This document shows, one piece after another, positions 27,516-38,700 of a DNA stretch of 64,000 bases; position 1 is the first letter of the stretch, and the number at the start of each line of letters is the position of its first letter. The notes beneath the pieces were generated by a model, which saw nothing but the letters and a program-made list of their open reading frames with translations, had not been told where the DNA came from and did no database searches. The DNA is from Spirodela intermedia (lineage: Eukaryota > Streptophyta > Magnoliopsida > Alismatales > Araceae), in contig LR746267.1 in NCBI GenBank assembly GCA_902729315.2, positions 5,581,386 through 5,645,385 on the forward strand. Direction: 5' to 3'. A program made the translations under genes and the position numbers.

Positions 27516-27679
27516 TCGCCAGCACCTCTCCGTCAAGCCTGCTCTCACCGGCCTCTCTCTTTCTCTCTTTCTCTCGCTCTCTATCGCTCTCGCTGTCCTA
27601 CTCTCACTCTCTCCCTCTCTCCCTCTCTCCCTCTCTCTCTCTCCATTTCTCTCTCTCTCTCTCTCTTGGTATCTTCAGA

Positions 27680-29877
27680 ATGGCGTCAAAGTTGGTATCT
27701 TCCCTTTCATGGCTGTCCGCCGTCGTCCTCCTGCTGGTCCCCGCAGCCTCCTCTGCTGCCGCCACAAGGGGGGGCACCAACCCCTTCTTCTTCGACCGTC
27801 GGAGCTTCGCCTACACTGCGAAGACCTCCCACGGCAGCTTCAAGGCCCTCCACGCCTTCTCCGGCCGCACCCAGCTCCGCGGCGGCGCCACAGATAGCTA
27901 CCGCCTCGGCCTCCTCCGCGCTGCCCCCCGCACCTTCGTCCTCCCCAGCCACTGGGACGCCGACGAGCTCCTCTACGTCCTCAAAGGTATAGATCTCTCT
28001 CTCTCTAGCTACAACTCAACTCCCTCTCTGCAAGTAAGTGTTTGACGCCGTTGCTGATGTGGGCTTGTCGACGTTGAGGGAGAGGGGTGATCACGCAGGT
28101 GCCACGTGGCAGGGAGGGCGGTGACACGCAGGAGATCAGCGAGGGGGACGTACTGTGGGTGCCAGCAGGGACGATGGTCTACCTTCTCAACGCCGACGCG
28201 AAGGAGAGCCTGCGGGTCGCGGTCCTACTGAGGACCATCTCCAGTCCCACCGGCGACTACATGGTGAAGAAGCTCGGACGCCGTCTAAAAAAGCCCCCAT
28301 TTTTCATATAAAAAATCCTTCTTCTCGCACGGAAAACTGCACGTAAAAGAAAAAACGGATTATTCTGTTAAGAAATTGCAGGAAAAAAATTGGAAACATA
28401 TTTTTAAATGCCGAAATGTGGATCATTCTGTGCTAAATAATTACTATATTTATCATATGCTATGAAATTTATTTTTTAAATATGATAAACGTTGATTTTA
28501 GTACTTGGGAAAAAATGAAAACATTTTTATGCCAAAAATGTGGATTTTTTTTTGTACTGAAGAAATACCTTTCATGATATGTTTTTAGAAATCATATTTT
28601 TGAAAGATAATAACCTTCTGAGGTGTTTGGGGAAAAAGGCCTCGAAATGAGTGTTCTTTTGGTCTTTATTGTTGTAGGAATTCTTTGCAGCCGGTGGCCT
28701 GGAGCCCGAATCCTTCCTCAGAGCATTCAGCTCCGAGCTCCAAGAGGCTGCTTTCAATGTTGGTTTCTCTCTCTCTCTCTCTCTCTCTGAACCTTCCCTA
28801 CTCTCTTTCTTAGAGCATCCGGATCGTCACTGCTCGATATTCCACATTCTACGCTCTTGCTCTCTCTTTGAGCAGCCCGGTTCGTCACATTCTACTCTCA
28901 GCATCTTCTCTCCCCTTCCCTCCCCCTCTCCCTCTCCCTCTTTCTCTCTCTCTCCCTCTCTTTCACTCTCTCTCTCTCTACCTCACTATACGATATGCTA
29001 TTCTACTCGCAGAGTCGGAGGGAGGAGCTGGAGAGGATCCTGGGGCGGCAGCAAAAGGGTGCCTTCGTCAAGGTCACGGAGGAGCAAATACGGGCCCTGC
29101 TGAGCCATCGGGAGGGAGGCCAGAGCGGCACCCGCAGTCCATTTCCGCTGCTCTCACAGAAGCCCTCCTACTCGAACGACCGGGGACAGATGCACGAGGT
29201 CACCGCCCGCGAGTACCCCCAGCTCCGGCGACTCGACGTCGTCGTCTCCTTGGCCAACATCACCGCCGTAAATCCTTCACTGAAAGAACAGATTCATCGG
29301 GCCATACTAATTCGGTTACCTTTTAATCATCAGCGCGGTCTTGCAGGGATCCATGGAAGCTCCGTCGTACAACTCGAAGGCGACCAGGATCGCCCTGGTG
29401 ATCTCCGGCGAGGGCTACGTCGAGATGGTACGGCGGCGCCGCCGCGAGGAAGCAGCGGAAGAGGGCGGCGCGAGGTATGAGAAAGTGAGGTCGGAGGTGT
29501 CCGCCGGGGAGGTGTTCGTGATCCCCGCCGGCCAACCGGTCGTCACCGTCGCCGCCTCCGGCGGGGAGGGCCTCCAGGTGCTCTGCTTTGGCCTCCAAGC
29601 TGAGGAAAACCGCAGGATCTTCCTCGCAGGTAGGACGACGTCCCCCCGCCATGATCCTCCTGCATAGAGCTCTGCTTCCTCTGAGCTGTGCTGTGGCACT
29701 GAGAATTTTGCAGGAGAGAACGGAGTGTTGAAGGAGCTAGAGAGGGAAACGAAGGAGCTGTCCTTTGGCGCGCCGAGGAAGGAGGTGGATGAGGTCCTGA
29801 ACGCCCAGAAGAGGTCCATCTTCGTGGAAGGTCCCCAGCAGGCGTCGAGGAGAGGGGCCGAGTCGAGGCTCTCGTAG
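27680..29877 (+). CDS. Vicilin-like 7S globulin (double cupin), 6 exons
   Basis: Exons 27680-27986, 28079-28263, 28678-28758, 29013-29267, 29347-29629 and 29714-29877 sum to 1275 nt (424 aa), with phases kept. Residues 1 to about 28 form a signal peptide (hydrophobic core AVVLLLVPAA, small residues after). Cupin 1 follows, with HWDADELLYVLKGRG and GDVLWVPAGT. Then comes the family block EFFAAGGLEPESF, and cupin 2 with YNSKATRIALVISGEG and GEVFVIPAGQPV. Family members are vacuolar seed storage or related sucrose-binding/antimicrobial proteins. There is no Glu/Arg-rich N-terminal extension. One NIT sequon lies near residue 273. The ATG at 27680 is preferred over an in-frame upstream Met in the CT leader because the signal peptide starts there. 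The exon 2 acceptor (28078) is inferred from frame. Confidence 0.9.
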
Positions 29878-30430
29878 GAGCAAGCCAGGGAGCAGCTGAT
29901 CGGCGTCTGAGTTTCAGAGAAAGTACGAAGATATATATGTAGAGTGATGTTATGCAAGTATAAATAAGACTATCTCGGCCTTACCAAGCAAGGAGCCCGT
30001 CTCGACGGATTTGGAGAGGTATCCATCACGTCTGCTCTCAGACTTCAAAGAGAGCGAGAAACGGGTTTGTGGCGGGAACATAAATATCTGAATCCATGTT
30101 TCAGAGATCACCAAGATTCGGTAGTTTTGTTGCCATTTATTTCACCATAAATTTTCCCTCGCTCAAGAATGACAGACTTATCAGGATTAGATGACTTCCA
30201 AGCTAGAATTATCATTTATCACACGATTAGCCTCAAATTGTTTCAAGATTTGATGTTCAAAAGTCAACTATAAGATTTTCTTGCAACTATCGATATGTTC
30301 TATCGCTCGGTGGATTAGAAAATCAAAGGCTCATCGAAGGGGGTAACTACACTAATCACTCAGAGCAGATTGCTGTATGCATGCGATCCTTATTGTTCGA
30401 GATCGATAGATCGAGAAGAGTTGGTGGAAA
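29878..30430. other. Spacer between convergent vicilin and LTP genes
   Basis: Holds the 3' flank of the vicilin-like gene (+) and of the LTP gene (-). No independent gene seen. Confidence 0.5.
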
Positions 30431-31815
30431 TTAAAAAGGGAAGAGTCGGAGTTGGAGGCCACGGGTTTTACCCAGTCGCCGGAAACGCCCGGGGGTCCGA
30501 TGACGTGCCTCCATGGATCTTCCTCCGGGGACCATGCGAACTAGCTCTTCAAGGATATCGAGGAGACGGACGGCGGTCTGTAGCAGTTGGCGGTGAAAAC
30601 GGAGTAGAACACTGCGTTCGTCGACCCGCGTAGCTCCGGAGATGATCCCCGGCGGGGAGCCGAACTCAGAACATGGCGAACTGGAGGCTGGAGAGCCTGA
30701 CACAAAACAGTGTGGGAAAAAAGGTTACCTTGGGGATGGCATTCTTCGTCCTTCATCGTTCACTACCAAGAAGGCATGCCTCATTCTTCATCATTCTCTT
30801 CTCAGAAAGCATTCATCAATCTGCCATCTCAAATAAGGGAGTAGATCTCTCTATCTACTCGGGCAAACTAGAATGTACTACTGAAACTCGTTTCTTCCAC
30901 CGATGAAACTTCTTGCAACGAGCCAGACGTCTACGTAGGATCAGTTCATTATTACGGAGATTTTCAAAATGAATACCAGACAAAACATCAGGATTTCGTA
31001 CGTCACGCAAGAGTGCATCAAATGAATTGAACCTACTATTGTCGTGAAATGAATTGAACCTACTATTATCGTGAAGCCATCAAATGAAGCAATTCCTAGC
31101 CTTCGTTTTCCATCAAATGAAATTAAGTGAACCTACTATTATCTTGAAGCCATTTCATGAAACAATTTAAATTCAGTCATAGAACCGTGACTCGCGGCTA
31201 GATCGTACCTGCAGGGCTGTCGCGGAAGGGCGGGACAGGGCTTGGGCCTAGACAGGGGAAACGGCACTCGTTAGAGAGAGCAGGCGTACAACAGAGCGGA
31301 AAAACAGAAGAATCCATAAGAAGATGGAGGACATGGCTTGAGACGTCGCCACACGGACCATCGCAGAGAGCTCTGAACCCAGCGGCGGCATCAGGGGAGG
31401 GTGATCCAACAGCGTCCGGCGAGTTACAGTAAACGAAAAGAGAAGGAACGCGCGCGGCGACGATGGGAAATCCGAGCAGGCCAGGGCGGCGGAGCAGGTG
31501 GCAGAGGCAGGCGATGCCGCCACCTTCTCCCTCTCCGGCATCATCTCTCCTTCCGCCTGCCTCAGTATAGGCGGCAACGGAGGCACAGCAGGCTGAGGAT
31601 GGTGCCGAGGACTCGTTGATCGGCGGCGCCGCTAGGAAGGCCAAGCAAGGGGCCACTCCCACAAGCACCTCCACGCAGTTTGCCGGCGTCCGCTCAGCAG
31701 TTGCAGATCCGGCGGCCAAGAGAGGAAGGAGGATTGCGGAGAGCAGCGCCGCGGAGATCTCTCCTCCGCCACCGTCACTGCCTCGCCTTCCGTCCGCATT
31801 CTGGTGGACAGCCAT
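30431..31815 (-). CDS. Non-specific lipid-transfer protein-like (LTPG-type), probably 2 exons
   Basis: Start ATG at 31815. Signal peptide core AALLSAILLPLLAAGSATA, then a full eight-cysteine motif in order: NC, PC, SACC, ACLC, YC, LC. The family binds lipids in the cell wall or at the plasma membrane. Beyond Cys8 the first frame runs on to a stop at 31198 with unlikely sequence. Splicing from a donor after 31359 (GATG|GTCCG) to an acceptor at 30697 joins in phase to a Ser/Pro linker (GSPASSSPCSEFGSPPG) like that of LTPG proteins, ending at 30431 (240 aa). A convincing hydrophobic GPI-attachment tail is not visible, so anchoring is unproven. The CDS ends only 320 bp from CDC73 on the same strand. 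Exon 1 is well supported; exon 2 is inference. Confidence 0.65.
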
Positions 31816-32134
31816 TCCCGCCTCCTCCCGCTGGTCAGTCCATCTCCCCACCCGATCACGCGTCATATTTATATTATTCCCACGTTCAGACTCACGGCCT
31901 TTCAAAAACTCAGTAAAAAGTTCAAAATATTTATTTACACAAAGAAACACGTCAAAAAATACATTTGGAAAAATTAATTTTGGATTAGAGTCCATCGTGG
32001 CACACAAGCCACGTGTCAACGTGACGAGGCTTCACTCTTACCCGCACTGGTTAATAGAAAGCAGAGCCCCTCACTGAGATGAAGGCACAGCTGTGAGCCC
32101 GTGGTACGAACCGCCACGCACACGAAGAAAAACG
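31816..32134 (-). promoter_or_regulatory. LTP promoter: TATA-like box and G-box, overlapping the CDC73 3' flank
   Basis: On the minus strand a TATA-like AATATAAATATG lies near 31865-31878, about 55 bp before the ATG. The G-box core CCACGTGTC is at 32009-32017. Because CDC73 ends at 32135 on the same strand, its 3' UTR must run into this promoter. Confidence 0.5.
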
Positions 32135-34918
32135 TCACGTATGGGAGCGCGACCGCATGAAGGCTTCCAGCCGGTCCCACACCTCCAGCGCCGCCGCCCG
32201 GTCCTGGTGCCGCTTATTCTTGCTTATCTAACAGAAATACGCCATTTAAGGTAAGATTAAAGGGAAATAGCAGCTGAAGATGGCGGAAGGCAAGGATCAA
32301 GGAGGGGTTGACTAACGGAGATAATCTTCACGTTCCACTGTTTGACCACCTTCGCAGACTCCACGCTGTCATCTTCAAAGCGCACATAAAACCCTACGAC
32401 TGCAAATGCAAAAACCTTCAGTGAGATCATGCCATTGATGGGCCATCGAGAGTCAACTCTCCGAGAAGCTGCCTCCTCTGAGGATCACAGAGGCTCTGAA
32501 CAACTGGTCAATCAGCGAGTTATGATGATCACAGGAGACCCTCTAAACTGGCATGGTAAGTTCACGTCATTAATGGGCCATCAAGAGTCAACCCTCCGAG
32601 GAGCTGCCTCCTCTGAGGATCACAGAGGCTCTGAACAACTGGTCAATCAGCGAGTTATTATGATCACGGGAGACCCCCTAAACTGGTATGGCAAGATCAT
32701 GCCATTAATGGGCCATCGAGAGTCAACCCTCTAAGGAGCTGTCTCCTCAAGGAACTTCTCTTAGAAACTGTCAATGAGTGAACTATGATGATCACTGGAG
32801 ACCTTATAATGATGTAGAGGAGCATGCCAGTCATTGGCCATCGAAAGTCAACCATTCAATGAGCTGCCCCCTCCGATGAACTGGGTTCTGAATGACTGGT
32901 CTTTGAGCGAGCTATGACGATCACAGGAGTCTCCCCTAATGGTATAGCAAGATCATGCCATTGATGGGTCATCGAGAGTCAACTAATCAAGGAGCTGCCT
33001 CCTCTGAGGAACTCGGCTAAGAACAACTGGTCAATGAGCGAGCTCTGATGACCACAGGAGACCCTCTAATGGTTCTCGGTGGCACCGCTGCCACCCCGGA
33101 TCACACTAAGATGAAGAACAGATGCGGAATGAATGCAGCCGAGCACAATTACTCGCAGATCTGTCCATGCTTTACTAAATTTTGGGAAGAGGGAGGGTAA
33201 GATTTGAGGTTCTAGAATGAGCAATGAGCAGATCATGGGCATAAAACTAGTTCCTCCGGTAAGTGGATCTTCAATGGAGGGATACAATCACGCCTCGTGA
33301 TGAGAGATAGATGGGATAAGAACGATGATGTTCATTGTAATCAATGAAATGGAGGAAGCGATCTGAATACAATCACGCCTCGTGATGAGAGATGGAACGG
33401 ATCATCGGATTGATGAAACCAGCATAAACGGGAATGAGAAGCATGGAGAGGAAGGAGATCGGGTCACACTCTTGTTGGAGATCTCAACTTAGAACGGATC
33501 ATCGGATCGATGAAACCAGCATAAACGGGAATGAGAAAGTTGGAGAGGAAGGGGATCGGATCAAACACACTTTTGTTGAAGATCCCAACGTAGAACGGAC
33601 CATCGGACGATGGAACCAACATAAACGGGAATGAGAAACTTGGAGAGGAAGGAGATCGGATCAAGCACACTTTTCTTGAAGATATTAACGTAGAACGGAT
33701 CATCGGATTGATGAAACCAGCATAAACGGGAATGAGAAACTTGGAGAGGAAGGGGATGGGATCAAACTCACTCTTGTTGAAGATCTCGACGTGATCCTTG
33801 AACGGCCAGTCCTTGAACTGCCACTCCTTGCCGAGCACGAAGACGCAGACGACCCTGTCCCAGTCCTCCGCCTTGAGCGCCGACGGCTTGTCCCTCACCT
33901 CGTACGCCGCCACCACCCTGTCCCTGCTCAGCTTCTTCTGCACCGTCACGCACTCTGGCTTCGCCATGCCTCCTCTCACCTTCACGTCCGTCGGCACGAA
34001 CACCCCGTCTTCCAGGAACTCCTTGACGTTGTAGATGGTGATCAGCGTCTGGAATGCGCTCGGAACTAGTATGATCGGGACTCCCTCTCCGATCTTGCTC
34101 CCCTTGAGGTGCATCTTAGGTCTGGAAGCTGTGTCGTGGTGGTGATGATCGGCATCCCCGCCGCCGGCGCCGATGAAGCCCATCACCGCCGCCCTGTGAT
34201 GGTCATCGGCTCCGATCAGCCTCGTCTTCGCCACCAGGCCGTCTTTGCGCTGCTGCGACTCGATCCGCTGCCGCTCTTCCTCGCGCTTCGTCGACGCCAG
34301 CAGGATGCTGTAGAAGTCCCTGTTCCTACACTCCAACAGAGCTTCCCTGTCCTTGAGCGGCCTCTCCAGCGACCTAATCATGCTCACGTAGTCCATCACC
34401 GTCCCCGTCCCTTCCTCGCCTGAATCTGGAACCCTAGCCTCGTCCTTCCCATCCGTCTCCGTCTCTTGACCTGCGGCGATGGCTGGTTCATGGCGGGGAG
34501 CCGGGAAGGCGGCGGAGTCCTCTGGGCGGTACTCGTCGGTGGCGTCCTGCTGTACGCCTGCGGCGGATGTGCTGTGGCCGTCGGCGGCGGAGGTGGAGTG
34601 GAGGAACTCGATCGCATCGGATGAGGCGACGCGTCCGAGGAGGTAATCCAGGAGCGGCTTCCTGTCGGGGAGGGTGACAGTGGGGACGCGGTGGAGCCTC
34701 GCGGACTGGAGGTACTCCGTATGCTTGAGCTGGTGGTGCTTCAGGTAGTAGACCAGTGTCTCCAGCGTGTAGAGGTTGCCCTGCTTCGATCTGTAGGCCG
34801 TCTCCGCCGAGCAAGGGAAGGCGTAGTCCGCCCCAAACCGAAACTCATCTCCGACGCGGACGATCTTCTCCACCTCCCCGCGCACCGCGAAGTCCCGCAG
34901 CGCCAGCAGCGGGTCCAT
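32135..34918 (-). CDS. CDC73: CDC73/parafibromin homologue, Paf1 complex subunit, 3 exons
   Basis: Nuclear subunit of the Paf1 complex, which acts with RNA polymerase II and histone modification; in Arabidopsis it affects flowering. Exon 1 34918-33772 (382 codons plus 1 nt), exon 2 32399-32317, exon 3 32227-32135; total 440 aa against roughly 415 in Arabidopsis. N-terminal CDC73 domain, aa 1-106 (MDPLLALRDF, AYRSKQGNLYTLE, TLPDRKPLLDYLLGRVASSD). The middle is low-complexity and acidic, with a run of His at 258-261. The C-terminal Ras-like-fold domain starts near aa 272 (KIGEGVPIILVP) and crosses both introns, ending KNKRHQDRAAALEVWDRLE. Start: ATG at 34918, matching the family N-terminus. Intron 1 (33771-32400) carries two tandem arrays, one overlapping the donor. 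Reading through the donor gives a spurious longer frame. Confidence 0.94.
32426..33072. repeat. About 135-bp tandem repeat, 5 copies, CDC73 intron 1
   Basis: Copies begin near 32426, 32561, 32696, 32821 and 32952 (periods 135, 135, 125, 131). Landmarks in each are CCAT(T/C)GATGGGCCATCGAGAGTCAA-like sequence, CTGCCTCCTC, and GATGATCACAGGAGACC. The array starts only about 26 bp from the intron 1 acceptor. The copies nearest the acceptor are the most alike, suggesting recent expansion there. Confidence 0.92.
33282..33390. repeat. Direct duplication, 86-bp spacing, CDC73 intron 1
   Basis: ATACAATCACGCCTCGTGATG occurs (with its flank) at 33282 and again at 33368, bridging the two larger arrays. 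It contains the palindrome CACG..CGTG. Confidence 0.85.
33393..33790. repeat. About 100-bp tandem repeat, 4 copies, spanning the CDC73 exon 1/intron 1 junction
   Basis: Copies begin at 33393, 33490, 33591 and 33691 (periods 97, 101, 100). Each has GAACGG(A)(T/C)CATCGGA, ATAAACGGGAATGAGAA and an end like CTTGTTGAAGATC. The last copy ends inside exon 1 (33772-33790), so the unit includes the final coding bases for VEIFNK and the splice donor. The other three copies are diverged duplicates of that junction lying in the intron. Confidence 0.92.
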
Positions 34919-35700
34919 GAGCAAAACCCTAATGGAACCCTAATTATCCCTCGGGTAACCAGGAAGGACGAGGAAGATAGCTACAAAGAGGGAGAGGAAG
35001 GCAGGCTCTGCTCCATCCTCTAGGGCTCTGCAGAGGAAGAGGACGCCCCCCCAAGAATTCTGGAATCCCGCGGTGTACATAAGGATAATTTCACCATCAA
35101 ATTATTAAATAATTGCACGTATTAATTTAACGAGGGTCCACTGATTGAGCGGTTATGATGGACTTTGCCAATCGGACGGTCGATAAGTTTTTCGTATGCT
35201 CCTTCCGTTAGATAAAGTTGCTGTTTTTATTGAGTGAGCTCATTAAGTTTTTTATTTTAAAAATATTCTGATTTTTCCATCTGTTGGGGCCGACGTTGCT
35301 TTCGCACGTGGGGGAAAACACGTGTGGGGGCCCAGTTTTGGAGCAGACGAGTCGCGGGGTCGTCCCTTCCCCGCTTCCACCCCCCAAACCCCTCGTGTCC
35401 GCCGCGTGCGGGCATCATCTTCTTTCCCAAGATAGTAGCAGCTTCTCTCTTTCTCTCTCTCTCTCTTCCTTCCTCTTATTCTCTCTCTACATCTGGAAAA
35501 TTCCACGGCGGCAGCTCTTCGGGACCCCGGGATCTTCATCTCGCCAAGGCCTACTTCACCGTGGATCCTGTCTCCGAGGCGGCGCGCTCTCTTCCCTTCT
35601 TCTGATCCTTCTGTCTACCCTTAGAAGAGGAACCCGAGAAGGGTGGGGGGAGGGCGATTTAGGCGCGTCCTGCCGGCGCGTTGCTAGTGAGAGTTGACGG
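34919..35700. promoter_or_regulatory. CDC73 upstream region and divergent CT-rich leader-like island
   Basis: Next to the CDC73 start are two ACCCTAA telo-like motifs (34926-34945). From about 35.28 kb the sequence becomes GC-rich with ACGTG motifs (CGCACGTGGG, ACACGTGTGG). A CT-rich stretch at 35430-35490, typical of plant 5' leaders on the plus strand, follows. No convincing coding exon is seen. It may be the first non-coding exon of a plus-strand transcript (SKIP30 or an unknown gene), making a head-to-head promoter with CDC73. This is inference. Confidence 0.4.
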
Positions 35701-38700
35701 GACGTCTCTGCAAATGCTGGTGGAGGTGGGTTGTCGGTGCGCTGTTCTGGTTGTTTCTATGTGTGCACGGTCCTATTATCGAAATTCGGTAGAGATAGGA
35801 GAAACTTGGGGTGGCATATTTTTCTCTGCTAAGGTTTTAATGTCTTAATTTATGATCTTAATTTTTCGTGTTATACGTAAGTTCTTGTTATTTATATCGC
35901 TGGTGGCATTGGTTGGGGGAGGAAACCTATTAGTAGGTTACTGGTTGGATCTGTTGATCATGATGTAATGGTGATTCGTTTTGATATGTCCATTTCTTCC
36001 TTGTAAACAGCGATTGTGGCATCTGCGTTGAGCTTAAGCAGTTCTTCATCTAGGTCTGCTTCCTTTCTTGTAGTAGCCAAAAAAATCAATCTGACATGGC
36101 TGAATTTAACTTAAATTAGGAATTATTCAATCACTGTTTCTCACTACCATAGTCATGGGATTGATCAAGAAGGTTTTTCCCCCGTCAGCTATCCTCCGCT
36201 TAAGTTCTTCCCAGAACAGCGGATTCAAAGTCAAAACCTATTAACCATCGGAGAAATCCTTCTAGTAAATTGTTTCGAGAAATATCCCTTTTTTTCTTAT
36301 CATTCCATGCCTTTTTCTGTTTATTTATAGGCTTACGCTTTTCTGAATGACCCGGATAGAAAATTCGGTACTTATTTTTTTTGTTTCTCAAGGTGCTTTC
36401 ATAATATCCCTGTCATGGAATCCATGGTCATAGATTGGGTCTGTGTGCTACTAAATTATGGATATCTGTGTTGGATTTGGGTACTGAGTAGTATATCGTG
36501 GAAAAAAAATATATTCTGGTTCCCTCCATTTTCGTTTTGAAGATGGTAAAACGCTCAATGCATTGATATATTATTTTTGGCGTCATTCCACCAAGTTTTA
36601 TGCCAATTCAAGAATTTTTGAAATGTGTCAGCTCTTTTGCTTACTAGAAACCCTAATTTACGGAATCTGACCAGTCTAAGTGGGTCTGACTCCATTTCGA
36701 CAATTTAGTTAGGGAGTCCATCATTTTATTTCGGTGCCCATTATCTGCCAGTTCCCCTCTCCACCCTGGACTGCTAGCAGTTCTAGGCTGTGACTAATTT
36801 CTCGGGAATGGTAACAAAGATGTTTTCTCCAGTTCCTTTTATTTGTTGAACTTTCATGTTGCCCTTTCAATTCTTTGGATGGCCTAATCGAAGAAACGGA
36901 TATTTTGATTGATTGTACCCTCTTAAAGGGGGAAAACTTTTTACTATGAGGATACAAAGCGGATGATATTGGATGTATTTGAAATTTTAAAAACTAGGAG
37001 TCACAGGACCTTCATCTTCGTGAAGAAAACCCTCAAGCAAAACTCCTACAAGGTTTGTCACAGTAGTTCCCAATGGCCCCGTCATCCTGAATACCGTAGT
37101 TAACTCAAAAGATAGATGATATTTCGTACGTGAACTACCATTAAACAAGTCATGTCTTGATGGAGCCGATGCAAGACAAAATAACTGACATTGTTTCATG
37201 ATATAACTTGGAGGCAAAAGTCACTGCGAAGATTTGGGAAATATCTTTGCCGGTTATAGCTATCTAATATATGTGTGTGCGTGTGCATATTACAAGATCA
37301 AGGTTGAAATCTCAAATTCTGAATCCAGAGACCATGCGGTTTCCATCTATTACTTACTTTTGCATCGTTCACCTAGTTTCTGTTCTCCACCGCCCTTCCA
37401 CCATCACCATTTGTCCGAGTTGCATGCAGTAGGAAATGGGAGGGATGGAATTGGATTAAATTGGATCAGGAGTCAAGGGAACCTTTTTTTATCAGATCTC
37501 TCAAAACCACTTTTATTTGTTTCTTTGCTATTTTGAAGTAAAGGAGGAATAATGACAGCATGCTGTCTGTTTCTGCCCTTACACTGGCTTTCAGCTTCTG
37601 TGCCAATTCTTTTTCTTCTTTTAATTGGGCCAGATCCCTCTCTGCTGCTGGCCATAGTAACCAACTTTCATGAACAGATGCATTCGAAATGGCATAGTCC
37701 CCCCTGTTTTTCATGCTGTCACCACTATCAAAATCAGCCTCATTTCCTCTTGCAAAAAAGTACCGAAACCGGTTAGGTCGAGTGGAAACAAAGCGCAATA
37801 TTACTTATTAATAAAAAGTCACATTAGTACCTACTCGGAGATCAGTCCTATATAGTTATTTCATGGGATATAATCGGAACCAACGTTGACCTCTCATGCA
37901 GATAGTTCCATTTTATTTCAAATCAGCATGTTTTAGGGGTTACGGCCAGTTTGCCACTGTTTCTTGTGAGATAGAAAGAAAATCCATGTCTAATGAGAAG
38001 GGAGGCCCTCTGATGACATGGCAACATTCATTATGATGTTGATGATAAAGAGGAGAAAAGACTAGTGGGAAATGAATATAAGAATTCAAGGCTTCCCATG
38101 AAAGTATAACTCTTTAGGAGAGTCAGAACTGCATCATCCTTGGCCATGATTTGTCAAAACCAAGATATTTTTATTCAATTTTAGGAAGTTTTTATCTTTT
38201 GATTGTCGAGATCTGTCATGGTTCTAAAGGCGAACCGTAAAAGTGAAATTAGAAGTGGAAGCATTTAATCTATTAAGTCTCCTATTTCGTTTTCTAATGC
38301 TTTTTTTTCACATTATGATAGGATCTTTGCAATGAGCCTCTTTTTTACTAGATCTCTTCTTATATTGGGACCTCATTTTATCAGAAAACGGAAAGTTATC
38401 CCTTGTATGATTTCAACATCAAAAACCCGTTGTTCTTCATTGATGATGAATTGAGGGATATCCGACTTGATGCCAGTGGCTGTGATGGGTTTTTCTTGTT
38501 ATCATACTATAGCTTCAACTAGCATTCATGAAAGTACGTACATCTTAAACCCTAAGCAGGCTCTGTAACTGTAAACTCGCCAGTTATATTCTTTTCTATC
38601 GGATGGATTAATATTTTGAATATTTCCTTGTTGTCTTGTAAAGTTCATTCATATTAATCTTTTAAAATATTTATTTATATTTTCCTTACCCCTCTTGTTT

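Noticed and set aside
27449-27679. Upstream in-frame Met extending the vicilin protein
   Set aside because: The extension is translated CT microsatellite; the signal peptide begins at 27680 after the TATA box and CT leader.
32426-33072. CRISPR-like array
   Set aside because: Units are contiguous tandem repeats without repeat-spacer alternation, in a plant intron.
33464-33771. C-terminal extension of CDC73 exon 1 as coding
   Set aside because: It is intron read-through of tandem repeats. A good donor at 33771 joins in phase to conserved exons 2 and 3.
33838-34900. Long plus-strand ORFs antisense to CDC73
   Set aside because: Shadow frames caused by GC-rich third codon positions of the real gene.
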